Shown one piece after another: positions 51,372 to 60,615 of a stretch of DNA of 64,000 bases (positions are counted from its first letter, which is position 1; each line of letters begins with the position of its first letter). The position numbers were made by a program, and so were the translations under genes. The notes under the pieces are model-generated. The model saw nothing but the letters and a program-made list of their open reading frames with translations, ran no database searches and was not told the DNA's origin. Source of the DNA: Polyangium mundeleinium (GTDB lineage Bacteria; Myxococcota_A; Polyangia; Polyangiales; Polyangiaceae); contig NZ_JAQNDO010000001.1 in assembly GCF_028369105.1 (NCBI RefSeq), positions 10,634,501 through 10,698,500 of the forward strand, in the 5' to 3' direction.

Positions 51372-52835
51372 TCAGGGCGAAAGGACGCCGGTGATCGCCT
51401 CGGCATAGGCGCGGCTGCTCTGGACCTGGAGCGGCGCCGTGCTGTCGAACTCGTCCCGCACGCCGATGCGAAGGTAATAATAATACCCGACGTCGAGCAA
51501 TCCATCTGGAATACGCAGCACGGGCTCGTTCGTCGAGAACGAAGCCATCGTCCGCGTGAGTTGTCCGCCGGGATCGAGCCGCCGGAGCGTGATGACGTAC
51601 GCCGCGGCTTTGCCGAGCGAGGGCGCGCTCCAGGTCACAGTGGGCGTCTTGCCAATGCCGAGGAGCTCGCCATACGCAGGCTGATCGTTCACGCGGATGT
51701 CGAGCGGCGGGCCGAGCGGCGGCGCAACCGCGCCGGAGAACGAGGAGACCGGGCCGCTGCGGCCGATCGCGACGGCCGTGGTCTTCGGAATGCCCGTGGG
51801 CATGACGTGCGTCACGGCATACGAGACCTGAACGGCGGCGACTTCGGCCCACCCGTCGGGGAAAGGAGTGCCATACACGAACTCGGCCGGGGGCTGCGCC
51901 GCAGGAAGGCCGGAGAACAAGAGCAAATCGGGCGTGGGAGAGACGCTCGTTCGATCCGCGCCCCCCGGCTCCACGCCGATTCGAACGTCCTTGCCCGCGA
52001 TCGTCGCCTCGGGATGCACGCTCGCGGCGAGGGCCTGGAAGGCGGCGTCATCGAAAGAAACGGCGAGCTTCTTCGGGGTCGCATTCACGAACGTGCCCTC
52101 GACAGGCGTGGTCGCGCCGTCGGCGAGCGTAAACGATGTCGGCCCGAAGGCCTTGCGCACGGAGCGATAAGGCGCCCCGGGGCCGGCCGTCCCGACCATT
52201 TGCGTGAAATAGACCTGGTCCCCCGCGTCGCCCGCGACGAGGTTCGGCACGACGAGCTCCGACGTGGCTACACGAAAATCGGTGACCTGCGTGGCGCCCA
52301 TCGCAGGCTGCATGCCGTTCGCCGGGGGAAGCGTCCCGATCGTGCCTGCGCCGAGCGAAAACACTTCGATGCTCGACCCTTCCCCCCAGGCGCTCAATCC
52401 ATCTAACGTGAGCTCGAGCTCCGTCGTGCTCCCCGTCGCGATGGGCTCGGCGTCGGGGCGGCCCACGAAGACGCGGCCGAGATCGATCGTGCGCGGCGCG
52501 CCCATGATGAACCGCGGCGGCCTCGTCCCCGTGCCAAAGAGCTCGGTGAAGCGGAGATCGTAAGGCCCCTCGGGGAGATCACGAATGCGGAACGTGCCGT
52601 CCTCGGCCACCTCGGCGACGAGCTCCCGCGGCGCGCCGTCCTCGCCGGGGACGAGCGCGGCAATCTCGAATTGCCCGGGATCACGAACGTTCGTCGCGTC
52701 CCCCCCCTCGGTCAGGTGGAGATCGACGATCGTGCCGGTGACGTCGAAAAACGGCGGGTTGGGGGTTTCGCCGCCGCCGCTGCAGCCGAGGGCCCCGAGG
52801 AGGCATATCGAGGTAGCACCGAGGAAGGACCGCAT
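51372..52835 (-). CDS. Secreted lipoprotein with Ig/FnIII-like domains
   Basis: A 487-residue lipoprotein: signal MRSFLGATSICLLGALGC, short linker, then beta-sandwich domains. The first resembles a carboxypeptidase-regulatory domain (VTGTIVDLHLTEGGDA, GTFRIRDLPEGPYDLRF); the last resembles a fibronectin type III fold (PTVTWSAPSLGKAAAYVITL, YYYYLRIGVRDEF). A surface-exposed binding role is likely but no substrate is known. ATG 52835 (the sixth Met in the open frame from 52850) begins the signal. First gene of the possible transcript with gltS and galE. Confidence 0.8.
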   Translation of the reverse strand: MRSFLGATSICLLGALGCSGGGETPNPPFFDVTGTIVDLHLTEGGDATNVRDPGQFEIAALVPGEDGAPRELVAEVAEDGTFRIRDLPEGPYDLRFTELFGTGTRPPRFIMGAPRTIDLGRVFVGRPDAEPIATGSTTELELTLDGLSAWGEGSSIEVFSLGAGTIGTLPPANGMQPAMGATQVTDFRVATSELVVPNLVAGDAGDQVYFTQMVGTAGPGAPYRSVRKAFGPTSFTLADGATTPVEGTFVNATPKKLAVSFDDAAFQALAASVHPEATIAGKDVRIGVEPGGADRTSVSPTPDLLLFSGLPAAQPPAEFVYGTPFPDGWAEVAAVQVSYAVTHVMPTGIPKTTAVAIGRSGPVSSFSGAVAPPLGPPLDIRVNDQPAYGELLGIGKTPTVTWSAPSLGKAAAYVITLRRLDPGGQLTRTMASFSTNEPVLRIPDGLLDVGYYYYLRIGVRDEFDSTAPLQVQSSRAYAEAITGVLSP

Positions 52836-52895
52836 GGCCCGCCGTACCACGGCGAGGCGGCCGCGAGAAGCCCGATCGCCCGGCGAAACGTCCGA

Positions 52896-53819
52896 TCAGT
52901 CGCGCAAAACGACCGCGAGCTCCAGGACGACGAGCGACATCGCCCCCGCGAGACCCTCGCGGCGGAATGATTGCATCGTCACGGTGGAGCTCGGCTTGCC
53001 CATCGCCGCCATGAGGCCCGAGAAGTAGCCGATCTGCATCGGGACGAACCACGGCATGATCCAGATGGGCAGCGCGCTCTCGACGACGCGGATCCGATCC
53101 GGGCCCTGACGCTCGACGTCCCATTCTCCAAAATCGTAATACCGGCCGGCGAGCGGGCGCAGGCGCGAATGGATATCGTCGGTCGATTTGCCCTGCAAGA
53201 GGGCCCGATACGCGTGCTCCACGTCGTGCGCGGCCTGCGTGCGGCCCTGCTGGTGCGCGAAGACGTCGAGCGGGATGCGCGCGAGCGAGGCGAGGACGCC
53301 GCTGCCCGCCACGAGCGGGAACATGTCGTAGAAGCTGCTCGCGAGAAACGGCTGGTCGAAGAAACGTTGCAAGGCGGGCGTCGGCAATGCCGCGGCGAAC
53401 GCCGCCGGGCCGCCCTCGACGCGGGACGTCACGAGGTGGGCGAGCCCCCGATACGCGATCCCTTTGCTCCGAAAGGTGCCCTCCCCCGGCGGACATGGCA
53501 GATCCAGGTACCAGGCGCGCTCGCCCGTCGCGGTCGGCGGGCGCGTCGAGGGGCGCGAGGAGGGGCGCTCCGAAGAGATCGGCCCCCAGGTGTCCGTCAA
53601 GCGAAGCGTGCCTTCGCCCGATGACGGCGGCGGGCGGCTCGGCCCCCACGTGTCCGTCAGGCGAGGCGCGCCTTCGCCCGACGACGGCGGCGGGCGGCTC
53701 GGCCGCGACAATCCGCTGCTGAGCGGTGGAATCGCTGGCACACGTTCACTCGGGCGCTCCAAGGAGGGCGGGGCGACGGACGGCGGCGGCGGGGTCGTTC
53801 GACGGGGAGGCGGTTGCAT
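52896..53819 (-). CDS. TIGR02265/DUF2378-like protein with a Pro/Ser-rich repeat N-terminus
   Basis: A 307-residue protein. The C-terminal 200 residues match the myxobacterial TIGR02265 (DUF2378) paralog family in size and pattern: PALQRFFDQPFLASSFYDMF, RIPLDVFAHQQGRTQAAHDV, YRALLQGKSTDDIHSRL and YYDFGEWDVE. The first 100 residues are disordered, with a duplicated 20-residue unit LTDTWGPSRPPPSSGEGAP. Function of the family is unknown; it is essentially restricted to myxobacteria and often duplicated in a genome. Start ATG 53819 is chosen because the longer frame to 53996 is Arg/Pro-rich with no homology. No signal peptide. Confidence 0.72.
   Translation of the reverse strand: MQPPPRRTTPPPPSVAPPSLERPSERVPAIPPLSSGLSRPSRPPPSSGEGAPRLTDTWGPSRPPPSSGEGTLRLTDTWGPISSERPSSRPSTRPPTATGERAWYLDLPCPPGEGTFRSKGIAYRGLAHLVTSRVEGGPAAFAAALPTPALQRFFDQPFLASSFYDMFPLVAGSGVLASLARIPLDVFAHQQGRTQAAHDVEHAYRALLQGKSTDDIHSRLRPLAGRYYDFGEWDVERQGPDRIRVVESALPIWIMPWFVPMQIGYFSGLMAAMGKPSSTVTMQSFRREGLAGAMSLVVLELAVVLRD
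53581..53700. repeat. Two tandem copies of a 60-bp repeat
   Basis: Bases 53581-53640 and 53641-53700 are near-identical 60-base units within the coding region of the TIGR02265-like gene (minus strand), giving two copies of a 20-residue unit containing LTDTWGPSRPPPSSGEG. The length is a multiple of three, so copy number can change without breaking the frame. A partial third copy may be present in 53521-53580 (SSERP/SSRPST), but it has diverged. Confidence 0.9.
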
Positions 53820-53904
53820 GCCGGAACCCCGGCGCGATCGGCCGGGCGATCGGTAGGGTAAACGATCCGGGGCCCCGTGGCGAGCGAATCGAAGCGCGCG
53901 TGGC

Positions 53905-54529
53905 TCACGCGGGTTCGAGGAGCTTCGACCCCACGTACATCCGCGCCATGCTCTCGATCCGATCAGCCTGCTTGGCGTCGAAGAAAGGGGGAACACCCGT
54001 ACGCGAATAACTCATCACGTTGTCGGTCACGTCGCTGTGGCCGAGCCCGAAGAAATGGCCGAGCTCGTGCGCGAGCGTGCTCGGTCGTGCGCTCGCCGCG
54101 ACGATCACCCAATGCTTCGCCGGCGTCTTTCTGTGCCGCCAGTGCACGCCCATCGAAGAGCTTCGGATCGTCCACGTCCCGCAGGGATGCCACGATCATC
54201 ACGTTGATCCGCTTTGCCTCGAGGTGCGCGGCGAGCGCGTCCCTGTCGGCGCGCGTCTCGAGCCTGGCGAGCGCCGGCGGGAGCACGCGCGCGGAGGCCT
54301 TGCGCAGCGTGACGCCGATCGGCGTGAAGAGCCTCGTCGCCTCGGTGATCTGCTCGGCGATCCACGTCTCGTTTTGCACGGCGACGCCGTCCTCCTCGGC
54401 GACGGCGAACGAGAGCGGGAGCGCGGGGATCGGGTCTTTTTCGGGCTTCTTCGCGAACGCGCGCCGCGAAACGAGGAGCGAACCCGCGAACACGAGGCCC
54501 GACGAGAGGATGGCGCGGCGGGAAAGCAT
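53905..54529 (-). pseudogene. Metzincin-like zinc metalloprotease, frameshifted near 54155
   Basis: The N-terminal part MLSRRAILSSGLVFAGSLLV, a Tat-like signal with SRRAIL, leads into an ordered domain (WIAEQITEATRLFTPIGVTL, INVMIVASLRDVDD) in one frame. The zinc site HELGHFFGLGHSD and the Met-turn NVMSYSRTG are in another frame that starts MGVHWRHRKTPAKHWV. One extra base (or two missing) near 54155 separates them. The intact protein would be about 208 residues, probably a periplasmic peptidase. Alternative starts are ATG 54547 and the longer open frame to 54655. Confidence 0.75.
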
Positions 54530-54626
54530 GGCGAGGTCCCACAGCATAATCGATCCGGGCGGACGCTGCGAGCGTGCGAGCACGACGCGGCGCGGCCAGG
54601 CACGCGCCCTGCCTGGGATCCCGTGC

Positions 54627-55019
54627 ATGCAGCACTCTGCCGTCGTGGCCATCATTCACGAAGACGAAGCCGTGGCGAGGTCGCTCGCCGAAGAGATCGA
54701 GGCGTCGGGCCTCCACGCGGTCACGGCCGCGCTGGGCTCGCTCGTCGCCGCGCCCGAGGAGGCGCTCGCGCTCTTCGCCCGGCACGATCCACGCGTCGTC
54801 GTGTACGACGTCTCCCCGCATGACGAGAGCGTCCCGTTTCTCACGTTCCTCCGCGGAACCAAGGTCGGCTCGCGCCCCGCGTTCGTCCTCACGACGACGG
54901 CGGAGCACGAGCACGAGCCGCTCCTCCGCGAGGCGATCGACCTCCGGAGTTGCCCCCACGCGGTCGACACCCTCGTCTCCGCCGTGACGCGGGCCGCCTC
55001 CGCCCGCCGAGCCGCCTGA
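54627..55019 (+). CDS. Receiver-like (response-regulator-type) single-domain protein
   Basis: A 130-residue alpha/beta protein with receiver-domain order: AVVAIIHEDEAVARSLAEEI, then VVVYDVSP with Asp in the phosphoacceptor position, PAFVLTTT, and a final helix near VDTLVSAVTRA. The acidic pair after strand 1 is present (EDE), but the conserved Lys of strand 5 is not clear, so it may be a degenerate receiver. ATG 54627. It is divergent from the metalloprotease gene and sits alone; no histidine kinase is adjacent. Confidence 0.65.
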   Translation: MQHSAVVAIIHEDEAVARSLAEEIEASGLHAVTAALGSLVAAPEEALALFARHDPRVVVYDVSPHDESVPFLTFLRGTKVGSRPAFVLTTTAEHEHEPLLREAIDLRSCPHAVDTLVSAVTRAASARRAA

Positions 55020-55241
55020 TCCGCGCCGATCCAGGGACAGTCTGGAAAACCGACGCACCGCGTCTTGACATGTAACACGTCGCGTCATAGATAGACGGAC
55101 ACATCCGAACGGCGTCCGGGGCGGGGTTCGTGCGCCCAGGGCGGCGCATGGCTGCGCGATTCGCGCGGGTCCTTCGTGGGGCCACGCGCGACGCATGGCC
55201 CTGCCGGACGAGGGCTTTCCAACGAAAAGGAGGCATCCCTT

Positions 55242-55556
55242 ATGGTCGAGACGCAAACCCAGAGCGAGACGAAGATCCCGAGCCTGCAGGACGTGAAGGC
55301 CGCGTCGGCCCGTGTCGAGCAGAAGGCGCGCGAGGTGTACGACGTGCTGGTCGATGCTTCCGTGAAATGGGCGGGCTTCAGCCTCGGGTACGGGCGCACC
55401 GCGCTCACGACGAGCGCGCGCGCCCTCGAACGCGCGGCCGAGCGGCTCGCGACCCTCGAAGAGAAGCTGCCGAAGAAGGCCCCCGAGGCAGCCGCCGAGG
55501 AGAAGGCGGCCGCGTCCGACGCGACGAACGCCGCGCCGGATCCGAACGTCAACTGA
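55242..55556 (+). CDS. Small phasin-like helical protein
   Basis: A 104-residue, highly helical, Ala/Lys/Glu-rich protein: VKAASARVEQKAREVYDVLV, SVKWAGFSLGYGRTALTTSA, RALERAAERLATLEEKLP, with a Lys-Ala tail. The composition and length resemble phasins or apolipoprotein-like amphipathic proteins. No signal or membrane segment. ATG 55242 has AAGGAGG eight bases upstream, a strong site. It lies ten bases from the end of the convergent astD gene; a non-coding leader with the possible promoter is in 55020-55241. Confidence 0.75.
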   Translation: MVETQTQSETKIPSLQDVKAASARVEQKAREVYDVLVDASVKWAGFSLGYGRTALTTSARALERAAERLATLEEKLPKKAPEAAAEEKAAASDATNAAPDPNVN

Positions 55557-55565
55557 GCTTCGTGC

Positions 55566-57107
55566 CTATTCGAGCCAGCTCTCCTCGAACGTCATCCCGA
55601 TCGGCAGCGGCGCCGTCGCGCCGCTCTCGATCATCCCCGCCACCGGATACGCGCAATAATCCAGGCTGAAGGCCCCCGCGGGCCGATGGTTCCCAGACAA
55701 ACCAATCCCGCCGAACGGGAGCTTGCTGCTCGCGCCCGCGGTGCCGGTGTTGACGTTCACGCAGCCGGCGCGCACTTCAGCGAGGAACCGCTCGATCGTG
55801 CCCGCGTCCTTCGTGAAGATCGAGGCCGCGAGCCCGAACCGCGTGGCATTCGCCTGCGCGATCGCCTCGTCCACCGAATCGACGACGACATACCGGAGCA
55901 GCGGCCCGAACACCTCGACGTCCGCGCCAGGCCCGTCCTCGGAACGCGTGAACCGATCGACACGAACGACCCCCGGCGAGAGGAAATGGCCGCCGGACGG
56001 GGATTCGAGGGCGCGCGCCGCGAGCCGGATCTCGGCGCCCCCGGCCGCGAACCGCTCCTGCGCCGCGAACACGGCCGCGCGCGCCTCCGCCGAGATGATC
56101 GGCCCCATGAACGGCTGCGGATCCGCGAGCGGATCCCCCACACGAAGCTTCGAGGCCATCTCCACGATCGTCCGGATGAACCGCTCGGCCACGGCGCCGT
56201 GCACGACGAGCCGCCGCGTGCATGTGCAGCGTTGCCCCGTCGAGACGAACGCCGAGCGCGCGACCTCGATCGCGGCCTGCCGCAGATCCGCGTCGGGCAG
56301 GACGACGGAGGGGGCATTGCCGCCCATCTCCAGCGCAAGCACGCGGCCCGGCCAATCGAGGCTCGCTTCGAGGATACGCCGGCCCACGGGCCACGAACCC
56401 GTGAAAAGCACGCCGTCGATGTCGGCGTTCGCGACGAGGCGCGACGCGACGCTCGCACCGCCGTGCACGAGGTTCACGACGCCCGGGGGCGCGCCCTCGG
56501 CGTCGAGCGCCTCGGCGAGCCACGCCGCGAGGGTTTGTCCAACCGCCGGGGCCTTGTCGCTCGGCTTGAACACGACGGTGTTTCCCAGCGCGAGCGCGGG
56601 GATGATGTGCCCGTTTGGCAGGTGCGCGGGGAAATTGAAGGGGCCGAGCACGACCATGACGCCGTGCGGGCGGAACCAGGTGCGCCCGGCGCGCGAGGCC
56701 GAGAGTGGAATTTCGAAGCCCGAGACCCGCCGGAGCCCGCCGTGCTCGGAGGCGTCGAGCGTGATGTCGACCTTGGCCGCGAGCAGATCAGCCTCGGCGC
56801 GCGCGTCCCATAGTGCCTTTCCCGTCTCGTCCGTGATGAGGCGGGCCATCTCGGCCGCGCGCGCCTTGCAGAGGTCGCGGAAGCGACGGAGCGCCGCGAA
56901 ACGCCGCTCGGCGGGGAGCGACGCCCACGCTGGCAAGGCGCGCCGCGCCGCTGCGACGGCCTCGTCGGCATGCGCGGGGTCGGGGCTGCCCTGCCAGACG
57001 ATCTCGGCCGGACGCGTGGGGTTTCGCGAGGCGATGGCGTCGCCGGGGAGCGGGACCCAGCGTCCTTCGAGGAGATCCGACGGCCCTTGCGCGAGGAGGG
57101 GAGACAT
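55566..57107 (-). CDS. astD: Succinylglutamate-semialdehyde dehydrogenase
   Basis: A 513-residue aldehyde dehydrogenase that oxidises N-succinylglutamate semialdehyde in the arginine succinyltransferase pathway. The AstD type is recognised from the oxyanion region PHGVMVVLGPFNFPAHLPNG, LEMGGNAPSVV with Glu260, and the catalytic Cys294 in GQRCTCTRRLVV. ATG 57107 (MSPLLAQGPS). No other ast gene is in the window, so either the pathway is elsewhere or this isozyme serves another aldehyde. Its start is divergent from nothing nearby; the lipoprotein gene upstream on the same strand ends 63 bases before it. Confidence 0.9.
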   Translation of the reverse strand: MSPLLAQGPSDLLEGRWVPLPGDAIASRNPTRPAEIVWQGSPDPAHADEAVAAARRALPAWASLPAERRFAALRRFRDLCKARAAEMARLITDETGKALWDARAEADLLAAKVDITLDASEHGGLRRVSGFEIPLSASRAGRTWFRPHGVMVVLGPFNFPAHLPNGHIIPALALGNTVVFKPSDKAPAVGQTLAAWLAEALDAEGAPPGVVNLVHGGASVASRLVANADIDGVLFTGSWPVGRRILEASLDWPGRVLALEMGGNAPSVVLPDADLRQAAIEVARSAFVSTGQRCTCTRRLVVHGAVAERFIRTIVEMASKLRVGDPLADPQPFMGPIISAEARAAVFAAQERFAAGGAEIRLAARALESPSGGHFLSPGVVRVDRFTRSEDGPGADVEVFGPLLRYVVVDSVDEAIAQANATRFGLAASIFTKDAGTIERFLAEVRAGCVNVNTGTAGASSKLPFGGIGLSGNHRPAGAFSLDYCAYPVAGMIESGATAPLPIGMTFEESWLE

Positions 57108-57170
57108 CGGGCAGAAGGGTCCCGGGCGCCCGGGCCCTTGTCAAGGCCCGGCGCCGCGCGAACGTCTCTT

Positions 57171-58454
57171 TTATTGCGGGGCGAACGCGACGCCGCGGAA
57201 GACGGTATTCGGCGGCGCGATCGTGGCGATGACGATCTCGGGGAACGCCGAGCCGTCGTCGAAGAGCGTGAGGACCCGGTTTTCGTTGTTCTCCGCGGTC
57301 GTCGCCACGACCCGCACGCCGCCTCCCGAGGGCGTCGCCGCGAGGCCCCGCACGCCCGCCGTGCCGTCGTTCCACGTCGCCGCGAGCGACCACGAGAAGC
57401 CGTCGAACGTCCATTTCTGAATTCCGCCGCCGTTCGCCGGGCTCCGATCATCCGCGATGTAAAGCGTATCCGGGCCTGCGATGCCGGCCGAAAGATCCAG
57501 CAAGACAAACCCATACGGGCTCGCACTGGCGGTGGGCAGGCCCGGGAGCGACGTCGCGGTTTGTCCGACCGATGTGGGGAGGCCCGAGCCGACCGTGAAG
57601 ACGTTGACGAACGTGCCCGCGCCGGACGTCGCGTAGAGCTGGCCTCCGGAGACCTGCACACAGCGCGTATTGAGCGGGTTCGCGAGGATCTGCGTGGGCG
57701 CGTTGGAGCCGAGCGTAATATGATGAATGCCGCCGGACGTGGCGCTGTTGCCCGAGACCCATATCGACGTGCCATCCGAGGACGTCGCGCCGCGCACGTT
57801 GCTGGCGTTGAACGCGCCCGAGAGCAAGGTCGAGGTGTTCACGTTGCCGAACGCGTCCACCCGGCCGACGACGCGCGACACGAGCTGCGTGCTCACGTTC
57901 GGCGCGCCCACGTCGGCGACATACCCGGCGAGGAAGACGTATTTGCCATTCGCCGAGAGCGACAGGTGACCTTCGGAGGACGCCGTCCCCGACAACGTGA
58001 GATTGTAATTCGAGCCCGAGATCACTTGCGGCATCGCGGTCGTCCCCGGCGACCCTGGCATGGCCGAGCCGTCCGTGAGGCGCCACTCGATGGTGACGGG
58101 CGACGCCGCCGAGGAGAGCGTCGTCACGCCGTCGCCGATACGCAGGAGCACGATGGGCAAAGGCCCGCTTCCGCCGCCGCCGCTGCCGGAAGACGAGGAC
58201 GAACCCGATCCGCTGCTCGCGCTGGATGAGGACGACGACGCACCCGCGCCCGAGCTCGACGCGCCGCTCATGCCACCGCTGCCGCCCATTCCTCCACTGC
58301 CGCTCGAGGATTGCGCGGGCCCACCCCACCCGTCGCCCCCCTCGCCTCCTGCGCCGCCTTCACCGCCGGGACGGGTATTCCCCTTGGCGCAGGCAAACAG
58401 GACGAGCGGGACGACCGCAAACGAAATGGCGACGAAGGATCGATTCGAGATCAA
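57171..58454 (-). CDS. Lipoprotein with Gly/Ser-rich linker and beta-propeller-like body
   Basis: A 427-residue lipoprotein: signal VAISFAVVPLVLFAC, a linker of about 75 residues made almost only of Gly and Ser with Ala (GSGGMGGSGG, SSSGSGSSSS type), then repeated beta strands with propeller-like spacing (GHLSLSANGKYVFLAGYVA, SDGTSIWVSGNSATSGGIHH, NRVLTLFDDGSAFPEIVI). No catalytic motif seen. Likely surface-exposed. ATG 58454 begins the signal. It is divergent from the LA_2272-type gene, with about 148 bases of control region between. Confidence 0.78.
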   Translation of the reverse strand: MISNRSFVAISFAVVPLVLFACAKGNTRPGGEGGAGGEGGDGWGGPAQSSSGSGGMGGSGGMSGASSSGAGASSSSSSASSGSGSSSSSGSGGGGSGPLPIVLLRIGDGVTTLSSAASPVTIEWRLTDGSAMPGSPGTTAMPQVISGSNYNLTLSGTASSEGHLSLSANGKYVFLAGYVADVGAPNVSTQLVSRVVGRVDAFGNVNTSTLLSGAFNASNVRGATSSDGTSIWVSGNSATSGGIHHITLGSNAPTQILANPLNTRCVQVSGGQLYATSGAGTFVNVFTVGSGLPTSVGQTATSLPGLPTASASPYGFVLLDLSAGIAGPDTLYIADDRSPANGGGIQKWTFDGFSWSLAATWNDGTAGVRGLAATPSGGGVRVVATTAENNENRVLTLFDDGSAFPEIVIATIAPPNTVFRGVAFAPQ

Positions 58455-58602
58455 GCACGCACCTCCGGCAAAGCGTTCGGATACCCACGGAGTATTCCGG
58501 ATTCGTCAGGGCCGCAAGGGTGAGGGAGGGAGGAGCGGTCAGAGAACGTCCTGGCCCTCTCGGGCACGAGGGCATGTAAGATCACTGCGCTCCCGACGTT
58601 CC

Positions 58603-60042
58603 ATGGCACACGGCATGAAAACCGGACTTCTGCGCATCACGCTCCTCGCAGGCTGCCTCTCCACGGTGGCGCTCGTCGCGCCCGCGCAGGCGAGCGTGGG
58701 CGAAGAAGGCGCCGAGATCGCCGGCCCCGAGACGGAGCCCTCGGCGCCGGCGCGTCCTCCGCTCGAAGTCGCGGGTGGCGATCTCCCGCCGCCGCCGCCT
58801 CCGCCCCCGCCTCCGCCGCCCCCACCGCCGCCGCCGCACCCGCCGCTCTCGGACTGGTACGTGATCCATCCGGGGATCTTCCCCGAGGCCGACGCCTTCG
58901 TGGGCCTCACCCAGATCGGCCTCGTGAAGAGCGCATCAAAAGAATTTTACGGCCTGCTCCAGTTCGCCCCGTACGAGAGCCGAGCCGATCGCTTCGTCGG
59001 CGCGATCCAGCTCGGCCTGTTCACGTCGCGGATCGAAGAGAGCTTCCACGGCGGTTTTCAGGTCACGCTCGGGAAAAACACGGCGGCCGCGTTTTACGGC
59101 ATCGGGCAGCTCGGCCCCTGGAACGACGCCGAGCGTTTCATCGGCGGGCTGCAGTTCGGGGCGTACAACTGGGTCCACGACGATCCTGAGGACGGCTTTG
59201 AAAGCAGGATCGTGACCGCGGCGCAGATCGGCGCGTTCAATCAGCTCGAGCGCGCGCATTTCTACGGCCTGCTCCAGCTCGGCGCGGTCAACCACGTCAT
59301 CGACGGGGATTTTCACGGGCTCCTCCAGATCAGCGCGGCCAACCGGAACACGAAGGACTTTTACGGCGCCTCCCAGGTGGGCATCGTGAACGAGGTCAAG
59401 GGCGATTCCTACGAGATCCTGCAGCTCGGCTTCGGCAACATCGTGAACGGCAAATTTTCGGGCGGATTCCAGGCCGGCAGCTACAACGGAGCGGGCGCGT
59501 TCGACGGCATCGGGCAGGTCGGGCTCGCCAGCTTCATCAAGCAGGACTTCCGCGGCTTCATGCAGGTGGGGGCCGCCTTCAACGCGACGCTCGAACAGTA
59601 TCGCGGCGCCCTGCAAATCGCTGGGGTCCTCAATCTCGTCGGCAACGACTTCCGGGGCGTCGTGCAGGCCGCCGCGTTCAATGGCGTCGGCGACGACGCG
59701 TATATGCTCGCGCAGCTCGGCGCGGTGAACCTCACGTTCAAGAACCACCACGGCGCGCAGCTCGGCGCGGTGAACCTCACGAACAAGAACCTCTATGGTT
59801 TGCAGGCCGGGTTCATCAGCGGCGCGGGCGAGGTGTACGGTGCGCAGCTCGGCGCCGTGAACCTCTCGCGCGAATTGAAGGGCGCGACGTTCGGCGTCGT
59901 GAACGTCGGCGGCGAGGTCACGGGGCTCCAGGTCGGGCTCGTCAATCGAGCTGCGCGGCTGCGCGGCGTGCAGCTCGGCCTCGTGAACCTCTCGAGCGAG
60001 GGCGGGCTGCCGTTCTTGCCCGTGATGAACGTCGGGCTCTGA
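58603..60042 (+). CDS. LA_2272-type surface repeat protein
   Basis: A 479-residue exported protein: signal LRITLLAGCLSTVALVAPA with cleavage near AQAS, an acidic linker, 17 consecutive Pro, then a C-terminal domain built from repeats of about 21 residues such as FYGLLQLGAVNHVIDGDFHG, FHGLLQISAANRNTKDFYGA and VYGAQLGAVNLSRELKGATF. This matches the LA_2272 family of surface repeat proteins, which form beta-helix-like solenoids. ATG 58603 and ATG 58615 are both possible; the latter begins the signal exactly. The stop is followed by a hairpin terminator candidate. Function unknown. Confidence 0.8.
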   Translation: MAHGMKTGLLRITLLAGCLSTVALVAPAQASVGEEGAEIAGPETEPSAPARPPLEVAGGDLPPPPPPPPPPPPPPPPPHPPLSDWYVIHPGIFPEADAFVGLTQIGLVKSASKEFYGLLQFAPYESRADRFVGAIQLGLFTSRIEESFHGGFQVTLGKNTAAAFYGIGQLGPWNDAERFIGGLQFGAYNWVHDDPEDGFESRIVTAAQIGAFNQLERAHFYGLLQLGAVNHVIDGDFHGLLQISAANRNTKDFYGASQVGIVNEVKGDSYEILQLGFGNIVNGKFSGGFQAGSYNGAGAFDGIGQVGLASFIKQDFRGFMQVGAAFNATLEQYRGALQIAGVLNLVGNDFRGVVQAAAFNGVGDDAYMLAQLGAVNLTFKNHHGAQLGAVNLTNKNLYGLQAGFISGAGEVYGAQLGAVNLSRELKGATFGVVNVGGEVTGLQVGLVNRAARLRGVQLGLVNLSSEGGLPFLPVMNVGL

Positions 60043-60051
60043 ACCCGAGCG

Positions 60052-60080
60052 CCGGCCGGGTCCGGATCTTGCCCGGCCGG
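60052..60080 (+). terminator. GC-rich hairpin after the LA_2272-type gene
   Basis: Arms CCGGCCGGG (60052-60060) and CCCGGCCGG (60072-60080) are perfect complements with an 11-base loop, beginning nine bases after the stop codon at 60042. It is followed by a short T run (AGTTTT near 60092). Typical intrinsic-terminator geometry except that the T run is not immediate; probably ends transcription of the preceding gene. The rest of the gap to 60268 holds no gene. Confidence 0.5.
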
Positions 60081-60267
60081 GACTCTGCCAGTTTTCCCGG
60101 GAACGATCAACAACTATGTACGGGGGGGCCAAACGATCCCGCTGCACCCCTGGGTGTAGGCTGGTTCTCGGATGTCCTCTCCAAAATCTACGGGTCGGAC
60201 GAACTGGGTGGTTTGTCTTCCGCGCATGTTGTGGTAAGGGGGAATCCTCGCTGACGAGAGGTGACCC

Positions 60268-60615
60268 ATGCCCCGACGAACCGAACCCAGCCCCTTTTCC
60301 TCCAAGGTCGGCGCGCGCATCCGCGAGCTCCGGCTCGAGCGCAACATGTCCCTGCCCGCGCTCGGCGAGGCGAGCTCGATTTCGAAGGGCCACCTCTCGA
60401 ACATCGAGCACGGCTTCGCTGCAATCACGATCGAGACCGTCGATCGCATCGCTCGCGCGCTCGATATCCCGCCCCTGTACATCCTCGCCTTCCCCGCGGA
60501 GGATGAGCGGGCCCGCATCGCCGACGCCCTCCGCAAGCTGCCGAAGGGCGACTGGAAGAAGCTGCGGAAGGAAATCGAAGGCCGGGCCGCGCCTGCGCCG
60601 AAGAAGCGCGGATGA
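60268..60615 (+). CDS. XRE family transcriptional regulator
   Basis: A 115-residue Cro/cI-type DNA-binding protein: VGARIRELRLERNMSLPALGE, SSISKGHLSNIEHGFAAITI and ETVDRIARALDIPPLYILAF make the helix-turn-helix, followed by a short helical tail ending APKKRG. No ligand-binding domain. ATG 60268 has GAGAGGTG nine bases upstream. It is a small single-domain regulator; its targets are not obvious from the neighbours, and the 225-base region upstream (60043-60267) has no gene. Confidence 0.9.
   Translation: MPRRTEPSPFSSKVGARIRELRLERNMSLPALGEASSISKGHLSNIEHGFAAITIETVDRIARALDIPPLYILAFPAEDERARIADALRKLPKGDWKKLRKEIEGRAAPAPKKRG

Noticed and set aside
49138-51852. A 904-codon open minus-strand frame spanning galE and gltS.
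   Set aside because: Only the 3' part matches galE; the rest is the shadow of gltS in another frame, common in DNA this GC-rich.
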